A program made the translations under genes and the position numbers. A stretch of DNA of 64,000 bases from Bisporella sp. PMI_857 (lineage: Eukaryota; Ascomycota; Leotiomycetes; Helotiales; Helotiaceae), in the NCBI GenBank assembly GCA_021307315.1, contig JAJSPD010000066.1:186001-250000 (forward strand). Reading direction: 5' to 3'. Shown piece after piece: positions 61,844-64,000 of the stretch. A model generated the notes under the pieces. The model had not been told where the DNA came from. It did not search any database and saw only the letters and a program-made list of their open reading frames with translations. How positions within the stretch are numbered: the stretch's first letter is position 1; every line of letters starts with the position of its first letter.

Positions 61844-63790
61844 ACAGGGAGGAAGATAGAAAAATAGATCATTTGCACGGCGGATTGCAAAGAAATCATC
61901 ATTCATAAAAATGTCTTCGCGATTTACAATGCTTTGTTGTGCATATCACTAAGCGCTAATGCCATGTCTCGAATACAGACAGGATATAGGATGGGCCAGA
62001 CAGTGAGGTGGACTTGGAGGATATCATAATAACCACGGCTGCGAATACTTCGTCATAAGCTAAGATGTGGTCAAGGATGTAGCGATTGATGTGTTCTTCC
62101 TTTGGCAAGATAAATCTCTGGCAGAATGGCACCACGAGAATAAGTAAATTACGTAAACTGGCATTGAAGTGTCTTTGCTCGGTAAGTTACTCTTCAACTA
62201 TAGTACAATGTGCAAACAAGTGTGGAATGTCTGCTGAGTAACTTAGTACTTTGATTAGGATAGAGTCTGTGAGTCGTGATACTCTCCAAAAGTACATTGA
62301 ATGCCCCATTCTGACTCGGGAACAAATTCTCTAGTTAGATGTGTTCTGGTGGTAAAATGGCTTTCTCGGTTAACTCCATGATGCGCCAATGTTCTCCTGA
62401 GACAGGCTACATTCGATAATTGGAAGATAAGGCGTATGATAAGCTGTATAATAGTATCGCTTAGTACCCAATAGATTGTCATCAGCTCCAGTACGCCAAA
62501 AGCCGAATAGAAGAACTCGGGTCATCAACAAAATTGCGCACATTGCGAACGAGAAGGACGCCTTTCGTTGATTTTTACACCGACTTTGCCCGCTGTGCAG
62601 CGGAGATCGGACACACGGACGATGCGAGCTGCCAGTAAACGAATGATATCCTACTATGCGGTTCAGTGCAGCATAAACTCTCGATCGCATCTGCTCAGTT
62701 TGTGTTCTGATTGGGAAGTGCGATATATGTCTCATGCTTGTCTTAGCTATACATAAGCTTCACCAGCTCTGCACTGGCTTGATTTATCTCTCAAAGTCCA
62801 TCTGTATTTCCTTCCATCCTCTTGAGGTGGCCAAAGCTTCCGTTTTCTGTTTGGAGATAACACACTGAGGATACTTCGAGAAGGTAAAAATTCTGCTCGT
62901 TCAAAGTCTATCCACACTACTCTTGATTCAATTTCTTCTCTGTTAGCCAGATTGCCTTGTTGTCTAGCAGCCAAGAGCTTCCCACATAGTCAAACGATCC
63001 TCCGTGTCTTCTATCCACATGCCGGTTTCAATCCCTGACCAAAATCACAATGCTGGAGACAAGTGACCATGGCACATGAGTGAGGCACACGAAAACAAAG
63101 ACTCCCTTTCCGTCAAGTCATCTCGCAAGAGTATGCTCTCCTACTCGTAAAGCTTAATCGAGTTTAGCTGTTATGGCTCCCAAAGATTTTTCTTCTTATA
63201 TGGAATAAAGCGGCACATGCGGAAGGCGCGCCTAAGTGCGTAAAGCAGTAGCAATGGCCGCCGTACGTTAGCCCTGGATGTTGGCAAAGCCAGCAGCGGA
63301 TCCGTTGACTGTGCCCTCAGAAGAATGGATCCACGAACGACTATGCTTCAAAGCTTGCATTGCTGGATTATATCCTAATATATCCCTTATATCCCATCTA
63401 TAAAGTGCCTTTTATTGCCATATGTATTGAGATAGAGTTCACATGCATAGCTTTTGCAGGCTTCACGATCTCTAATCCTTGAGTATGTGTACCACCGCTG
63501 TAATATTTGACGGCCGTGGTGTCAAGAAGGTTGTAGTTCTTATGCTTCTGGCTCTTTTGGGAAACTACTAGCAGGGTCCCCTTGCAAATTTCCTCCGAGA
63601 TCGAAGACTCAGCTGATTCCATGAAGGGAAAGGCTTGCCTCAATTCGTACTTGGGGAAAGAGGGTCCCTATTCCTTTTCAACAATATGCCTTACCATTGG
63701 CACACTATTGCTCAAAATGGTATCGCCGAGATATGAACCGCCGAGGATGAACGCTGAGCAGCATCCGATTGCGAGTCAGCCTCTCATAGA
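61844..63790. other. Long intergenic stretch, no supported gene
   Basis: Frames at 62370-62735 (-) and 63582-63800 (+) are open but show no motif or signal. No repeat or transposon ends are recognised. Confidence 0.35.
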
Positions 63791-63795
63791 AGAAA

Positions 63796-63803
63796 TATAA
63801 ATA
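63796..63803 (+). promoter_or_regulatory. TATA-like box before the last gene
   Basis: ATATAAATA lies about 95 bp before ATG 63892, with a pyrimidine-rich leader (CTCCCTCATTTTATTCAC) between. Confidence 0.4.
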
Positions 63804-63891
63804 TCTGACTTCCTCCCAGCTTTGAAAGTGGGAGTCTATTCGTTACTCCCTCATTTTATTCACTTGCCTTCACTTAAACTCTGTTTTGGAT

Positions 63892-64000
63892 ATGGATTCT
63901 CGGTCTTTGAATTCTGGCTCGGATGTTGACAATGTTATCTTGAGCATAGAAGATCATGTTCCTCTGTCAGACGAAGATTTCAATGCACTTCTTGATGATG
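63892..64000 (+). CDS. Partial gene at right edge, unidentified
   Basis: ATG 63892 opens a frame of 36 codons that runs off the window (MDSRSLNSGSDVDNVILSIE). It is acidic and serine-rich. Too short to identify. Confidence 0.4.
   Translation, partial: MDSRSLNSGSDVDNVILSIEDHVPLSDEDFNALLDD

Noticed and set aside
1..64000. CRISPR arrays, bacterial operons, riboswitches
   Set aside because: The spliced genes and transposon types are fungal, and no array of equal short repeats with unique spacers is present.

Overview
The window looks like an accessory, repeat-rich segment of a filamentous ascomycete genome (Pezizomycotina). The coding genes carry very short GT-AG introns (about 46-60 bp, often with CTAA-type branch sites). 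HET, NACHT/STAND and WD40 incompatibility-type proteins are frequent, and the transposons belong to groups typical of these fungi (chromovirus gypsy, copia, Tad-like LINE, TA-target MITEs). I cannot name a genus; the class (Leotiomycetes, Dothideomycetes or other) is open.

Layout. 1-9 kb: a HET-domain gene running off the left edge (-), a decayed gypsy gag (+), an ankyrin protein with a STAND-type N-terminal domain (+), a five-exon FAD amine oxidase (+), and a decayed STAND gene (-). 8.5-9.1 kb: a 532-bp terminal-repeat miniature (TRIM) with identical 119-bp LTRs and a perfect target duplication. 9.4-16.2 kb: a full-length chromovirus (gag, pol with chromodomain, - strand) that carries a spliced gene on the opposite strand with its own TATA box. 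16.2-19.7 kb: a copia element cut off inside its reverse transcriptase exactly at the chromovirus LTR. 19.7-32.1 kb: a nest of insertions. Its outer shell is an LTR split at a TA by an 11.3-kb element with 44-bp terminal inverted repeats. That element contains a HET-NACHT-WD40 gene, itself broken by a frameshift and by an intact 6.1-kb Tad-like LINE. 32-36 kb: a WD-like gene broken by a 247-bp MITE of the same inverted-repeat family, then hypothetical genes. 36-38 kb: solo LTRs. 39-55 kb: hypothetical genes, four more MITEs, and a divergent pair coding for a secreted cupredoxin and a secreted ferritin-like protein. 56-64 kb: two HET relics, hypothetical genes, a secreted DUF3455-type protein, and a gene running off the right edge.

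The two most interesting themes are these. First, the LTR elements show unusual priming sites: the chromovirus and the TRIM each have a sequence next to the 5' LTR that is complementary to the predicted start of their own transcript (Tf1-like self-priming), and the copia element has a site matching the initiator tRNA-Met anticodon arm. Second, NLR-type immunity genes are tangled with DNA transposons, including an apparent inverted-repeat element carrying a whole HET-NACHT-WD40 gene. All exon boundaries were placed by eye from reading frame, splice motifs and family resemblance; no database search was run.
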